Shown piece by piece: positions 8,736-17,608 of a stretch of DNA of 64,000 nt (position 1 is its first letter; each line of letters begins with the position of its first letter). The notes beneath the pieces were generated by a model. The model saw only the letters and a program-made list of their open reading frames with translations. It had not been told where the DNA came from and did no database searches. Origin of the DNA: an uncultured Desulfobacteraceae bacterium (GTDB lineage: Bacteria; Desulfobacterota; Desulfobacteria; Desulfobacterales; UBA5852); NCBI GenBank assembly GCA_913060875.1, contig CAJXSL010000008.1, forward strand, positions 1-64,000, read 5' to 3'. Made by a program: the position numbers and the translations under genes.

Positions 8736-10109
8736 TTGACGACCAATGCGACCAGCGCGCCGCCGACCTACATGACGGCCAAGGGGTTTACGCTCACCGC
8801 CGGGTTCTGGATGACGGTGGCCACCTTCATGGGGCTGTTGGGGGCCACCGAGCTCATCGCGCCCGATCTGACTGAAAATATCGGATGGGTCGTATTCGGC
8901 CGGGTGAGGCCGATCCATGTCAACCTGGTGCTTTTCGGCTTTGTTACCCCCGGACTTCTGGCCGCCGCATTTTATTATCTGCCGCGTATTCTCCGCACGG
9001 AGCTTTTCAGTGAAATGCTCGGGGTCGTTACCGTTGTGTTGTGGAATCTGGTTCTGATCGGCGTGGTCGTTACCCTGGCGGCCGGCTATACCCAGGGACG
9101 TGAATACGCCGAGATGATTTGGCCGGTGGACATGGGCGTGGTGCTGATCTTCAGTCTCGTACTGATCAATTTTCTCATGACGGTTGTCCGGCGCAAGGAA
9201 CCGATGCTCTACGTGTCCGTCTGGTACGCCTGCGCGGGCATTGTTCTGACGGCCACGACCTTCAGCCTGGGCAATGTCATCTGGCGGCCCGATACCGGTG
9301 CCCTGGTGGGCATACCGGATGCCATCCTGCTCTGGTTTTACGGCCACAATGTCTTCGGCCTGTTATTGACGCCCCTAGCTGCCGGGGTGGCCTACTACGT
9401 GATTCCCCGGGCCTGCAAAACGCCGCTTTACAGCCACACCCTTTCGCTGTTGGGTTTCTGGTCCCTCATCGTGGTCTACACCCACATCGGCACCCACCAC
9501 CTGCTGCAGGTCCCCGTGCCCACCTGGCTCAAGGTCATTTCCATCGTGGACAGCGTTGCCATGGTGATCCCGGTGATGGCCTTCCTGATCAACATCTGGT
9601 ACACGGCCAAGGGCCGCCTGGGGGAGATCCACAACGATATCGGGGCCAAGTTCGTGTTTACCGGGACCATCATGTACTTCTTCGTCAGTATTCAGGGGTC
9701 GATCATGGCCTTGCCCCAGGTGCAGCGCATCACCCATTTCAACAACTGGGTGGTGGCGCATGCCCATGTGGGGGTGCTGGGTTTTGCCGGCATGATATCG
9801 CTGGGCGGTCTTTATTACATATTGCCGCGCATTACCAATAAACCCCTGTTCAGCCGGTTTCTGGCCGATTTTCAGTACTGGATGATCCTGATCGGTGTGG
9901 TGGGTTTCACCGTGGTGCTGACCATCGCGGGGCTGATCCAGGGCAATGCCTGGTACAACGGCGAAACCATCTACCGGGTCCTGCCTGAAATTCACATGTA
10001 CTACATCACGCGGGCATCCATTGGTTTGCTGGTCTTCAGCTCAGCCGTCCTCGGCCTCTATAACATCATCCGAACCTTGTATTTCAACCCGGGAGAGAAG
10101 TTGTCATGA
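8736..10109 (+). CDS. ccoN: cbb3-type cytochrome c oxidase subunit I
   Basis: Catalytic heme-copper subunit that reduces oxygen to water; 457 residues and about 12 transmembrane helices. Metal ligands are visible: H61 and H344 region for the hemes, H204 (in FYGHN), H254 and H255 (in IGTHH) for CuB, and H342. Y248 lies in the helix that supplies the cross-linked tyrosine of the cbb3 class. I choose TTG at 8736 because AAAGGAG lies seven bases upstream and homologous sequence begins there; the open frame continues upstream to 8679 without a ribosome site. The stop overlaps the next start (ATGA). Confidence 0.93.
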   Translation: MTTNATSAPPTYMTAKGFTLTAGFWMTVATFMGLLGATELIAPDLTENIGWVVFGRVRPIHVNLVLFGFVTPGLLAAAFYYLPRILRTELFSEMLGVVTVVLWNLVLIGVVVTLAAGYTQGREYAEMIWPVDMGVVLIFSLVLINFLMTVVRRKEPMLYVSVWYACAGIVLTATTFSLGNVIWRPDTGALVGIPDAILLWFYGHNVFGLLLTPLAAGVAYYVIPRACKTPLYSHTLSLLGFWSLIVVYTHIGTHHLLQVPVPTWLKVISIVDSVAMVIPVMAFLINIWYTAKGRLGEIHNDIGAKFVFTGTIMYFFVSIQGSIMALPQVQRITHFNNWVVAHAHVGVLGFAGMISLGGLYYILPRITNKPLFSRFLADFQYWMILIGVVGFTVVLTIAGLIQGNAWYNGETIYRVLPEIHMYYITRASIGLLVFSSAVLGLYNIIRTLYFNPGEKLS

Positions 10110-11038
10110 AGATGACGCCCGTTGCGGTCGTGTTAGGCAGCCTGCTCATTCTGGGGGCTATCGTCTTCATGGTGGTGTATGTGCCCTATGCCACCTACGA
10201 TGAAACCCCTTCGGAAATTTTTCGCGAACGCACGGCCGAGGAGGCCGCCGGCCGGAAACTTTATATTGCCAACGGTTGCGTCTACTGCCACAGCCAATCC
10301 ATCCGGACCATCGATTGGGGAATGGGGGCCGAACGCATCGCCCAGGCCGGAGACTACGTTCAGGATCAGCCCATCCTGCTGGGTTCCCAGCGGACCGGTG
10401 TGGACCTTTCCCAGGAAGGCGGGGAACATCCGGACGATTGGCACATGGCGCACTTCATTAACCCGCGCTATACGCGGCCGTTGTCGATCATGCCGGCGTT
10501 TGCCTATCTCGGCGATGATCTTGAGATCCTGACCCGCTATGTTCAAGGGTTGGGGTTCAAACAGGCCGACCGGCGCATGGACCGGCAGCGCTACTGGAAA
10601 AAGGAAGCCATTCGGGCCTATGAGGCCGGCGTCGAAGCCAATGCCCGCTGGCTGAATATCGACATCGTGCCTGAAGGTTGGCGCAACATTCCCAATCCCT
10701 ATCCGACCACGGCGGCCGGACTGGCCCGGGGGCGCAAAATCTACCAGGATTTCTGTCTCGGGTGCCATGGGCCGGTGGGCGACGGTATGGGGCCGGCCCA
10801 GCCCTGGATCTATCCGCCGCCCTATAATTTTACGATCCTCAAAAACCGCACCATTTCCGGGGGGATTCTTTACTACCACATCATGAACGGCATCACGGGT
10901 TCGGCCATGCCGTATTTCAAACGCGAATTGGAATCGCAAAAGATTTGGGAAGTCGGTAATTTCGTGGCGGTCTATTTCATCAACCAGAGCGATGCCAACG
11001 CCGCCCCGCGCGGTATCGATTCCGCCTGGGAGCCCTGA
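10106..11038 (+). CDS. ccoO: cbb3 oxidase cytochrome c subunit: CcoO fused to a CcoP-like cytochrome c domain
   Basis: Membrane-anchored diheme cytochrome of 310 residues that would feed electrons to CcoN. After one N-terminal helix (about 6-27) comes a CcoO domain with heme motif C58-X2-C61-H62 and the family texture YVQDQPILLGSQRTGVDL. From about residue 200 a second cytochrome c domain follows, with C217-X2-C220-H221 and a possible axial Met in GSAMPYF. Typical operons have separate CcoO (one heme) and CcoP (two hemes) proteins. The single fused protein, together with the absence of a normal ccoP, makes this a reduced oxidase. Confidence 0.88.
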   Translation: MKMTPVAVVLGSLLILGAIVFMVVYVPYATYDETPSEIFRERTAEEAAGRKLYIANGCVYCHSQSIRTIDWGMGAERIAQAGDYVQDQPILLGSQRTGVDLSQEGGEHPDDWHMAHFINPRYTRPLSIMPAFAYLGDDLEILTRYVQGLGFKQADRRMDRQRYWKKEAIRAYEAGVEANARWLNIDIVPEGWRNIPNPYPTTAAGLARGRKIYQDFCLGCHGPVGDGMGPAQPWIYPPPYNFTILKNRTISGGILYYHIMNGITGSAMPYFKRELESQKIWEVGNFVAVYFINQSDANAAPRGIDSAWEP

Positions 11039-11054
11039 AGAGGAAGTCTGATTC

Positions 11055-11315
11055 ATGTACTACCCTTATTTTCTAACCTATATGGCTCTGGGCCTGGGGA
11101 TTACGCTGATCGTCTTCTCCTGGGCCCTGCGCAAGGGCCAGTTCAATGACCAGCAGCGGGCGCGCTACCTGCCCCTGCACCCGGCGCCGGACCCACCGCC
11201 GCCCAAACCGTCCCGGTTCATCCGGCTGGAGGTCCTGGTCTTGTTTGTCATGGCCGGTCTGGGACTGGCGGCCAGTGCGGCGGTCATTCTGTTTGCCCTT
11301 GTTCATGGAAACTGA
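11055..11315 (+). CDS. Small two-helix membrane protein, CcoS-like N-terminus
   Basis: 86 residues. The first half has one helix ending in SWALRKGQFNDQ, very like the WAxRxGQFDD signature of the cbb3 assembly protein CcoS. A second helix near the C-terminus (about 58-80) is not part of ordinary CcoS. It lies 16 bases after the ccoO-type gene with RBS GAGGAAG. It is probably an oxidase assembly or structural factor; the exact role is uncertain. Confidence 0.65.
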   Translation: MYYPYFLTYMALGLGITLIVFSWALRKGQFNDQQRARYLPLHPAPDPPPPKPSRFIRLEVLVLFVMAGLGLAASAAVILFALVHGN

Positions 11316-11323
11316 GGTGAACC

Positions 11324-11599
11324 ATGCGACTGTTTGGCCTTTCGAATTTTCAGGACATCATGCTTTATCTTTTTCCGACCCTCATTTTTATGGTCGTTTT
11401 CGGGGTCGGTCTGGCGTTCAGCCGCTTTCGGGGAGCGGATAACAAGCGGCGTGAAAGCGAAGTCATTTATCGGTTCCCGGCCGGTATCGAAGACCGCAAT
11501 GCCCCCTTTCCGCTTGTCATGACCCTGATTATCGCAGGAACCGTGCTGTGGGCCTTTTTTTACATTTTGATGCACGGCCTGTTGGGAGTTAAAATTTGA
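11324..11599 (+). CDS. Small two-helix membrane protein of the oxidase locus
   Basis: 91 residues with helices at about 12-31 and 64-86. The segment between and after them (GIEDRNAPFPLVMTLI) resembles the membrane part of CcoP, where a GIxExxNPLPRWW stretch precedes the helix. This could therefore be a CcoP membrane domain that has lost its hemes, or a CcoQ/CcoH analogue. RBS GAGGTG lies upstream. Function is inferred from context only. Confidence 0.6.
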   Translation: MRLFGLSNFQDIMLYLFPTLIFMVVFGVGLAFSRFRGADNKRRESEVIYRFPAGIEDRNAPFPLVMTLIIAGTVLWAFFYILMHGLLGVKI

Positions 11600-11600
11600 T

Positions 11601-11828
11601 ATGAACACGCACATTCACAAAGAGTCGATTCTGAAGACCTGGCTGGTGGTTTTGGGATTGCTGGCGATTATCCTGGGCAAGGGGTTCTTTTCCTTTTTCG
11701 TGGTTTCCGATCTGGGCCAGCCCGACTGGGACTACCGCCCCATTCTGGACGTTCCGGCGGAATCGCCCTATGCAGTCTACGAAAAACTGCCGTATCCCCA
11801 GCATGTCCGGGGTGCCAAGGGGGAATAG
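11601..11828 (+). CDS. Small single-helix membrane protein of the oxidase locus
   Basis: 75 residues with one transmembrane segment (about 10-33) and a short polar tail ending in YPQHVRGAKGE. I recognise no family. It is separated by one base from the preceding gene and abuts the following cytochrome c gene, so it is co-translated and probably part of the terminal oxidase or alternative complex III. Confidence 0.6.
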   Translation: MNTHIHKESILKTWLVVLGLLAIILGKGFFSFFVVSDLGQPDWDYRPILDVPAESPYAVYEKLPYPQHVRGAKGE

Positions 11829-12350
11829 ATGAAAAAGAATCTGGTCATCCTTTTCGGAGCCCTGGCGGTTTTCTTCGGCGCGTATTCCGGCCTGACGATC
11901 TATGACACCTATTTCAAATACGGCCGCATGTGGCAGACGCCGGCGGTCAGGCCCCACGAGACGCCCCTGCTGGTCATGGAACCGGGGGTGGTTCCGGTCA
12001 GCGGGGGGGAAGCCCACTATCGCGCCGCCGCGTCCTTAGCACTCCAATCGCCCTTTGACAGCCGATCGCCAGAGACGATCGCGCAGGGCCAAACCCTCTA
12101 TTTTACCTACTGCCAGCAGTGTCATGGCGCCCGGCACGACGGGCAGGGTACGGTGGGACAGAGTTTTGCCCCCCTGCCGCCGGATTTGCGCAGTGCCCGG
12201 GTGCAGGCTATTTCCGATGGCGTCATGTTCAAGGAAATCAGTTTCGGTGTCGATCGGCCCGGCGCCCGCCAGCCGGCATTGGCCACGACCATCTTCCCGG
12301 ACGACCGCTGGAAAATCGTCCATTATGTCAAATCCCTGGGCGTGCGTTGA
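11829..12350 (+). CDS. actE: Membrane-anchored monoheme cytochrome c, ActE-like
   Basis: 173 residues with one N-terminal helix (about 5-25) and one heme site C95-X2-C98-H99 in a class I cytochrome c fold. The linker before the domain (EPGVVPVSGGEAHYR) resembles the PGTV..G region of ActE from alternative complex III. Its place at the end of the oxidase genes is unusual for actE, so it could instead be a dedicated carrier between the two complexes. The gene follows its neighbour directly, sharing no gap. Confidence 0.72.
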   Translation: MKKNLVILFGALAVFFGAYSGLTIYDTYFKYGRMWQTPAVRPHETPLLVMEPGVVPVSGGEAHYRAAASLALQSPFDSRSPETIAQGQTLYFTYCQQCHGARHDGQGTVGQSFAPLPPDLRSARVQAISDGVMFKEISFGVDRPGARQPALATTIFPDDRWKIVHYVKSLGVR

Positions 12351-12511
12351 CGCCGGGCCCGGGATCCCCCCATCATCTTGTATGCGCCGACCATTCGTTT
12401 TGATCCAAGACCGCCATCTCTGGCGGCGACCCCCGAAAGGTTCTGCCGATTGGCTGTGGTGTTTATGAACGGCTTTCTTCATTTTGGGTACAGCGGGAAG
12501 GGGCCGGCAGC

Positions 12512-15037
12512 ATGAGCACGTCCCCCGGGAACTGCTATCTCTGCGGCCTTTCGCTGCGCTACGGCCGTTTCCCAATGGAGCAGGATGGCCGTCAGGTGCA
12601 TTTCTGCTGTCAGGGCTGCCGCCAGGTCTACCTCATGTTGATCGAAGCGTCCGATGCCACGGATCCGGCCGATTTTCGCCATACCGACCTGTTCCGGCGC
12701 TGTGTGGAAATGGGCGTCATTCCACGATCCGAAGAGGATCTGGCCGCCGCGGCCGTACGTTCTGAACCAGACCAGCGGGATGCAACGCCGGATGATCCGT
12801 TCGCTCCCGGCGGCCCCGACGACGCCCTGGACCATCACATGGTGGTCGAAGGCATGTGGTGCCCGGCCTGTGCCTGGGTCATCGAGGAAACCCTCAATAA
12901 ACAACCGGGGATTCACGCGGTCCAGTGCAATTTTTCCACCGATCGGGTGCGATGCCGTTACGATCCGACCGAAGCATCTCCTGATGACATCCGGCGTGTC
13001 ATCCAGCGGCTGGGGTATGGCGCCAGCGAGCCGGATGCCCTGACGGCCGACCGGGAACGCCGCCGCCAGTTTACGCGCTTTGCCATTTCGACATTTCTGG
13101 CCATGAACGTGATGATGCTGGCCTTTGCACTTTATTCCGGATTTTTTACCGATCTGGATGCCGAGACGATTTGGAAGATTTCCTGGCCCATGGGGGGCAT
13201 GGCCACCGTGGTCATGTTCTATGGCGGCCTGCCGCTTTTCCGCAAAGGGCTGACCGGCATCTTCAGCGGCCAGCCGGGTATGGAGGCCCTCATCGGGATC
13301 GGTGCGGTCAGCGCATACGGATACAGCGTTTTCAATCTCTTGCGCGGCAGCATCCATCTGTATTTCGATACGGCCTGTATGCTGATTATTCTGGTCCAGT
13401 TGGGCAAGCTCCTGGAACGGCGGGCCAAGGATCGCATTCAATCCGATTTGGGGCATTATTACACCCTGATGCCGGCCAAGGTGCGCATCTGCCGTGAAGG
13501 GGATTCCCAGGGACGCTACGTCAGTGCGGATGCGCTGGGACCGGGGGACCTCTTCAGGGTGACGGACGGTGAAACCCTGCCGGCGGACGGATTGGTGGTC
13601 GCAGGGCAGGGGTTGGTGGATGCCTCCTCCCTGACCGGCGAAGCTCGGCCCCAGCCCAGGTCTTCCGGCGAGCGCCTCGTCAGCGGTACCCGTGTGGTGG
13701 AGGGATCTTTTCTGGTACGGGCGGAAAACGTGGGGGCGGCATCGACCCTGGGCCAGATGCTGACCATCATGGACGCCGCCCTCAACCGCAAAACCGTGAC
13801 GGAAGCCCGAACCGATCGCATCCTGCGCATTTTTGTACCGGTGATGATTACCCTGGCGGTGATGACCGCCCTGACGCGGTTGCTGCAAGGGGCGGTTTTC
13901 GAAGAGGCCTTTATTCGCGGGTTGACGGTCCTGGTCATTTCCTGCCCCTGTGCCCTCGGCCTGGCGGTACCGCTGGCGCGGGTGGCGGGTGTTTCCCTGG
14001 CGGCCCGGCGTGGCATCCTGGTGCAGGATTTCAGTGCCTTCGATTTGGCCGAGAGGGTCGATACGGTGGTATTTGACAAGACCGGCACCCTGACCGAGGG
14101 GCGCTGGCAGATGCAGGCCATCGTTCCCCTGGCCGATTTGGCCGAGACGGAGATCTTGGCCCTGGCGACCGGGATGGAGAAGGGGGTGGACCATCCCATC
14201 GCCGTGGAAATCCTGCGAATAGCGGCTGCCAGGAATATCGAGGCGTGGCCGGTCCATGCGGTCGTTTGCCATGCGCGGGGCGTGGCCGGACACTGGGACA
14301 AACACGATGTGCGGTTGGGCAGCGCCGATTTTGTCGGCGTGGAAAATGCGGGTTCACTCTCCGGGACGGCGGCGCCCGATGGGGATGCTGCGGCCGTGGT
14401 CTCGTGGATCTATCTGACGATCGATGGGCGGATCGCGGCCCGTCTGGGATTTGGAGACCGGTTGAAGGCGGGCGCGCCGGGGCTGGTGCAATGCCTGCGG
14501 CACCGCAATGTGAAACTCTGGATGGTTTCCGGCGACAGCCAGGCGACCACCGACCAGGTGGCGGCCCTTCTGGGGTTGCCCAACGGAAAAGGGGATTGCC
14601 TGCCGGCGGAAAAGGCGGGTTTTGTTGAAGCTTTGCGGCGGGATGGCCATTGTGTCGCCATGGTGGGTGACGGGGTTAACGATGCGCCGGCCCTGGCTTC
14701 GGCGGATCTGAGCGTGGCGGTGTTTGCTGGTCGGCAACTGGGCGAAGAAGCCCAGGCGGTGACCCTCATGCAAGGGTGCCCGTTGCAGATGGCGACATTC
14801 CTGGCCTTTGCGGAACGGGTCAACCGGAAAATCGAACAGAACCTGTGGGGGTCGCTGATTTACAACCTGATCAGCATCCCCATTGCCATGGCCGGATGGC
14901 TTTCGCCCCTGGTGGCGGTGGTGGCCATGCTGTTGAGCAGCCTCGGTGTGACCGGCAATACCCTGATGCTGATTCAACGGGAAAACAAAAGGTCGCTGGG
15001 CACGGCGACTGGCCGGGAGGATGCAGATCTGGTATAG
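12512..15037 (+). CDS. ccoI: Copper-transporting P-type ATPase for cbb3 assembly (CcoI/FixI type)
   Basis: 841-residue P1B ATPase that moves copper to the periplasm for CuB insertion. It begins with a Cys-rich metal-binding region (CGLSL near residue 8, CCQGC near 31) typical of CcoI, then an HMA domain with WCPAC near residue 120. About eight membrane helices follow. The ion-pathway motif SCPCALGLA, phosphorylation site DKTGTLTEG and hinge MVGDGVNDAPA are all intact. The position right after the oxidase genes supports the CcoI role over general copper efflux. The 160 bases between it and actE hold no gene. Confidence 0.92.
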   Translation: MSTSPGNCYLCGLSLRYGRFPMEQDGRQVHFCCQGCRQVYLMLIEASDATDPADFRHTDLFRRCVEMGVIPRSEEDLAAAAVRSEPDQRDATPDDPFAPGGPDDALDHHMVVEGMWCPACAWVIEETLNKQPGIHAVQCNFSTDRVRCRYDPTEASPDDIRRVIQRLGYGASEPDALTADRERRRQFTRFAISTFLAMNVMMLAFALYSGFFTDLDAETIWKISWPMGGMATVVMFYGGLPLFRKGLTGIFSGQPGMEALIGIGAVSAYGYSVFNLLRGSIHLYFDTACMLIILVQLGKLLERRAKDRIQSDLGHYYTLMPAKVRICREGDSQGRYVSADALGPGDLFRVTDGETLPADGLVVAGQGLVDASSLTGEARPQPRSSGERLVSGTRVVEGSFLVRAENVGAASTLGQMLTIMDAALNRKTVTEARTDRILRIFVPVMITLAVMTALTRLLQGAVFEEAFIRGLTVLVISCPCALGLAVPLARVAGVSLAARRGILVQDFSAFDLAERVDTVVFDKTGTLTEGRWQMQAIVPLADLAETEILALATGMEKGVDHPIAVEILRIAAARNIEAWPVHAVVCHARGVAGHWDKHDVRLGSADFVGVENAGSLSGTAAPDGDAAAVVSWIYLTIDGRIAARLGFGDRLKAGAPGLVQCLRHRNVKLWMVSGDSQATTDQVAALLGLPNGKGDCLPAEKAGFVEALRRDGHCVAMVGDGVNDAPALASADLSVAVFAGRQLGEEAQAVTLMQGCPLQMATFLAFAERVNRKIEQNLWGSLIYNLISIPIAMAGWLSPLVAVVAMLLSSLGVTGNTLMLIQRENKRSLGTATGREDADLV

Positions 15038-15079
15038 ACGCTCTGGTTGTCTTTTGAGCGCAAGCAACCTAATTATGGG

Positions 15080-15110
15080 CTAAATCCTCCACCTCAGGTG
15101 GAGGATTTAG
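15080..15110. repeat. Perfect 15-bp palindrome after ccoI
   Basis: CTAAATCCTCCACCT (15080-15094) is followed after one base by its exact complement. No T-run follows, so it is not a classical intrinsic terminator, though it could stop transcription or protect the mRNA end. The rest of the 15038-15462 gap is filled by the interspersed repeat and the ubiG leader. Confidence 0.7.
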
Positions 15111-15149
15111 AGAGGTTCTCTGGTCCGGATTGCTTTTCTGAAATGCTTT

Positions 15150-15360
15150 CTTCATTTTCTTTCCCGTGAAAGAAAACGGAAGCAAAAGAAAACGCCCGTG
15201 CCCTGCTTCATCCTGCGCGTCGTCGGTGCGGCCGGAGCACGCGGAAACTCACCCGCCTTCGCTTGGGCTACGGCGGGCTCAGACAGTCCGCGCGCTTTTT
15301 TCCGTCCGCCCCGCCGATGCTCGGCGCGGGACAATGGGAAAACCAAAACCCAAAACGCCA
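15150..15360. repeat. Interspersed repeat, copy 2
   Basis: The fullest type of copy. It opens with a palindromic TTTCTTTCCCGTGAAAGAAA, then the purine-rich AAGCAAAAGAAAACGCCC, then GGTGCGGCCGGAGCACGCGG, ACTCACCCGCCTTCGC, the shared core, and an ending rich in CAAAACC. Copies 1, 3 and 4 share these blocks in the same order. It separates ccoI from ubiG. Confidence 0.88.
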
Positions 15361-15462
15361 CGACTTTTTTAGGTTTCCTATGCGATGGCTTGGCGCCCTG
15401 AACGATTGGCATCAGGAAAATTACCATGTACAAGGCATTGTTAGACAGAGAGATGGCCCGCC

Positions 15463-16182
15463 ATGTCGGATAAAACGCCCTTCAATGCGGATGCCGCGGA
15501 ACTGGCCAAATTCGAGGCGGCGGCTGCGGGGTGGTGGACCGCCGGCAAGGAATTTCAGGCCTTGCACGATATCAATCCCAAACGCCTGGCGTTTATCCAG
15601 GAGCGGGTCGACCTGGCCGGCCGCACGGCGGTGGATGTCGGCTGCGGCGGCGGCATTTTAACCGAGGCCCTGGCTGCGGCCGGCGCCCGGGTCACCGGGA
15701 TCGATCTCGGTCGTGCGGCCCTGGCTGCCGCAGAGACCCACCGCCAAACATCCGGTCTCAGCATTCACTACCGCCGGATCGATGCGGAGTCCCTGGCCCA
15801 GCAAGAACCGGCGGCCTTTGAAGTGGTGGCTTGTATGGAACTGCTCGAACATGTCCCTGATCCGGCGTCCATCGTACAGGCCTGTGCCCGTCTGGTGAAG
15901 CCGGGCGGCCACGTGTTTTTTGCCACCCTCAACCGCACCCCCATGTCCTGCCTGCTGGCGATTATCATGGCCGAGTGGGTCTTGCGCATCGTGCCCAGGG
16001 GCACTCACCATTACCAGCGCTTTATCACACCCGGAGAACTGGATCGCTGGGCCCATGCCAGCGGTCTGGTGGGCGGGGATTTCAGCGGCCTGCTGTATTG
16101 GCCCTTTCTACGCCGTTCCCTCTTCGTCCGCAACACGGCCGTCAATTACCTGGCCCATTTCCGGGGCGGGCCTGTTCCCTGA
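15463..16182 (+). CDS. ubiG: UbiG-type ubiquinone biosynthesis O-methyltransferase
   Basis: SAM-dependent methyltransferase of 239 residues, the usual UbiG length. UbiG methylates both phenolic oxygens during ubiquinone formation. Strong hallmarks are the N-terminal AELAKFEAAAAGWW and FQALHDINPKRL, the SAM motif VDVGCGGG at 57-64, CMELLEHVPDP and the RIVPRGTHHYQRF segment. No other ubi gene is visible. Desulfobacterota mostly use menaquinone, so either this lineage makes another quinone or the enzyme has a different substrate. Start ATG at 15463 is supported by family alignment; RBS is weak (GAGAGATGG). Confidence 0.85.
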   Translation: MSDKTPFNADAAELAKFEAAAAGWWTAGKEFQALHDINPKRLAFIQERVDLAGRTAVDVGCGGGILTEALAAAGARVTGIDLGRAALAAAETHRQTSGLSIHYRRIDAESLAQQEPAAFEVVACMELLEHVPDPASIVQACARLVKPGGHVFFATLNRTPMSCLLAIIMAEWVLRIVPRGTHHYQRFITPGELDRWAHASGLVGGDFSGLLYWPFLRRSLFVRNTAVNYLAHFRGGPVP

Positions 16183-16307
16183 TATCCATCCGTTGACCCG
16201 AACTACGGAATCCTCTATAGTCAAAACCTTTTGAACAGGTTCGGCAACAACCTGCCGGATTTCAGGCGGATAAGAGTTGATGCCGTTTTTTACTACCGCA
16301 AACGGAT

Positions 16308-17468
16308 ATGACCATGGGAACCCTGGAAGCAATTCGATCGCGCCCTCTGCTGCTCCTGGTGGCCGGTGCCAAAGGTGCCATTGGCTCGACGCTGGCGTTG
16401 GCCAGCTGCATGATGCAACGACAACCGGATCTGATTTCCCCCTATCTGACCACTTCCGATCTGTGGGGTGATGCGGCTGATGCGCAACAGGTCCATATGG
16501 CCGGCTGGGACCGAAACCCGATGGCCATGACCGAAGCACTGGCCCTGCATGGGGTGGTACCCGAAACCCTGTGGACCGGCAACCGGGAAGCGCTAAATGC
16601 CATCCCGGTGGCGGCGGCGCCGAAAAACGGGCTTTCGGTCAGCGCCCAGATCGAACAACTCATTCGCGATATCGACGGCTTTCGGCAGCTTTTCCCGGAA
16701 GCGCAGCCGGTCATGGTCAACCTGCTGCCGGCCTGTGTGGAATGCAGCCTTGCGCACGGAAATAACGGGGACAACATGACCGGGGGACGGTTTCCCGATC
16801 TGGCCTATGCCCGGGCCGCCATCCGCGCCGGCATCCCCGTGGTGAATTTTACGCCTAACGACCTTGGCGATGGTGATCTTTTGGCGACCGCGGCGGAAAA
16901 AGGGATCCCACTGGTCGGACGGGACGGCAAAACCGGCCAGACCTATTTCAAGGTGGTGCTGGCTTCGGCGTTCAAGGCGCGCCATCTCCGGGTAGACGGC
17001 TGGTACAGCCTGAACATTCTCGGCAATGCTGATGGCCGCAACCTGATGGATCCGGATTGTGCCCGGGGTAAATTGGCCAACAAGACCAATCTCCTGGATG
17101 AGATCCTGGGATACCCCGTGGGCGAAGCCTATGGTGAGGGCGCCCACAAGGTGCATATCGACTACTACCCCCCCCGGGGGGATGCCAAAGAAGCCTGGGA
17201 CGTGATCGACATCAAGGGCCTTTTTGGGCTTTCCATGAGCATCCGCGTCAACCTGCAGGGGCGGGATTCCATCCTGGCGGCGCCCATGGCCCTGGACTTG
17301 GCCCGCTGGGTGGTGTTGCTCCAGGCCGCGGGGCGGGGCGGCGCCATACCGGAGCTGGGTTTCTATTTCAAAAAACCGGAAGGAGAGGCGCCGGCGGCAA
17401 CCTGGGAAGATCAGCTGCGCGACCTGAAGGGCCTGGTTGCCTATTGCCGGCAGCAACTGGCCGGCTGA
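16308..17468 (+). CDS. Inositol-3-phosphate synthase family protein
   Basis: 386 residues, the short bacterial/archaeal form of the family. It would isomerise glucose 6-phosphate to 1L-myo-inositol 1-phosphate with bound NAD. Visible hallmarks are the N-terminal Rossmann segment LLLVAGAKGAIGS, VNFTPNDLGDGDLL, GRDGKTGQTYFK, SLNILGNADGRNL and the lysine-bearing NKTNLLDEILGY. The next gene is a TIM-barrel sugar isomerase; the pair may supply an inositol- or cyclitol-based solute or lipid head group, which is inference. A second in-frame ATG lies two codons downstream. Confidence 0.85.
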   Translation: MTMGTLEAIRSRPLLLLVAGAKGAIGSTLALASCMMQRQPDLISPYLTTSDLWGDAADAQQVHMAGWDRNPMAMTEALALHGVVPETLWTGNREALNAIPVAAAPKNGLSVSAQIEQLIRDIDGFRQLFPEAQPVMVNLLPACVECSLAHGNNGDNMTGGRFPDLAYARAAIRAGIPVVNFTPNDLGDGDLLATAAEKGIPLVGRDGKTGQTYFKVVLASAFKARHLRVDGWYSLNILGNADGRNLMDPDCARGKLANKTNLLDEILGYPVGEAYGEGAHKVHIDYYPPRGDAKEAWDVIDIKGLFGLSMSIRVNLQGRDSILAAPMALDLARWVVLLQAAGRGGAIPELGFYFKKPEGEAPAATWEDQLRDLKGLVAYCRQQLAG

Positions 17469-17608
17469 ATGGGTCCGGAAAGGCCTTCCATATTATGGGA
17501 GCCCCATGTGAATCACCCCCTTATTCAATGGCGGGCTGCTGCGACTGACGCCGGTATTTTGGTACCACCTGATTTTTTCTGGATGGACTGTCAATAAGGA
17601 GCAACTTC

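Noticed and set aside
15166..15661. Several open frames (both strands) across the repeat at 15.2 kb
   Set aside because: The same translatable text recurs at 1-92 and 37.9 kb between unrelated genes, so it is repeat sequence and not protein coding.
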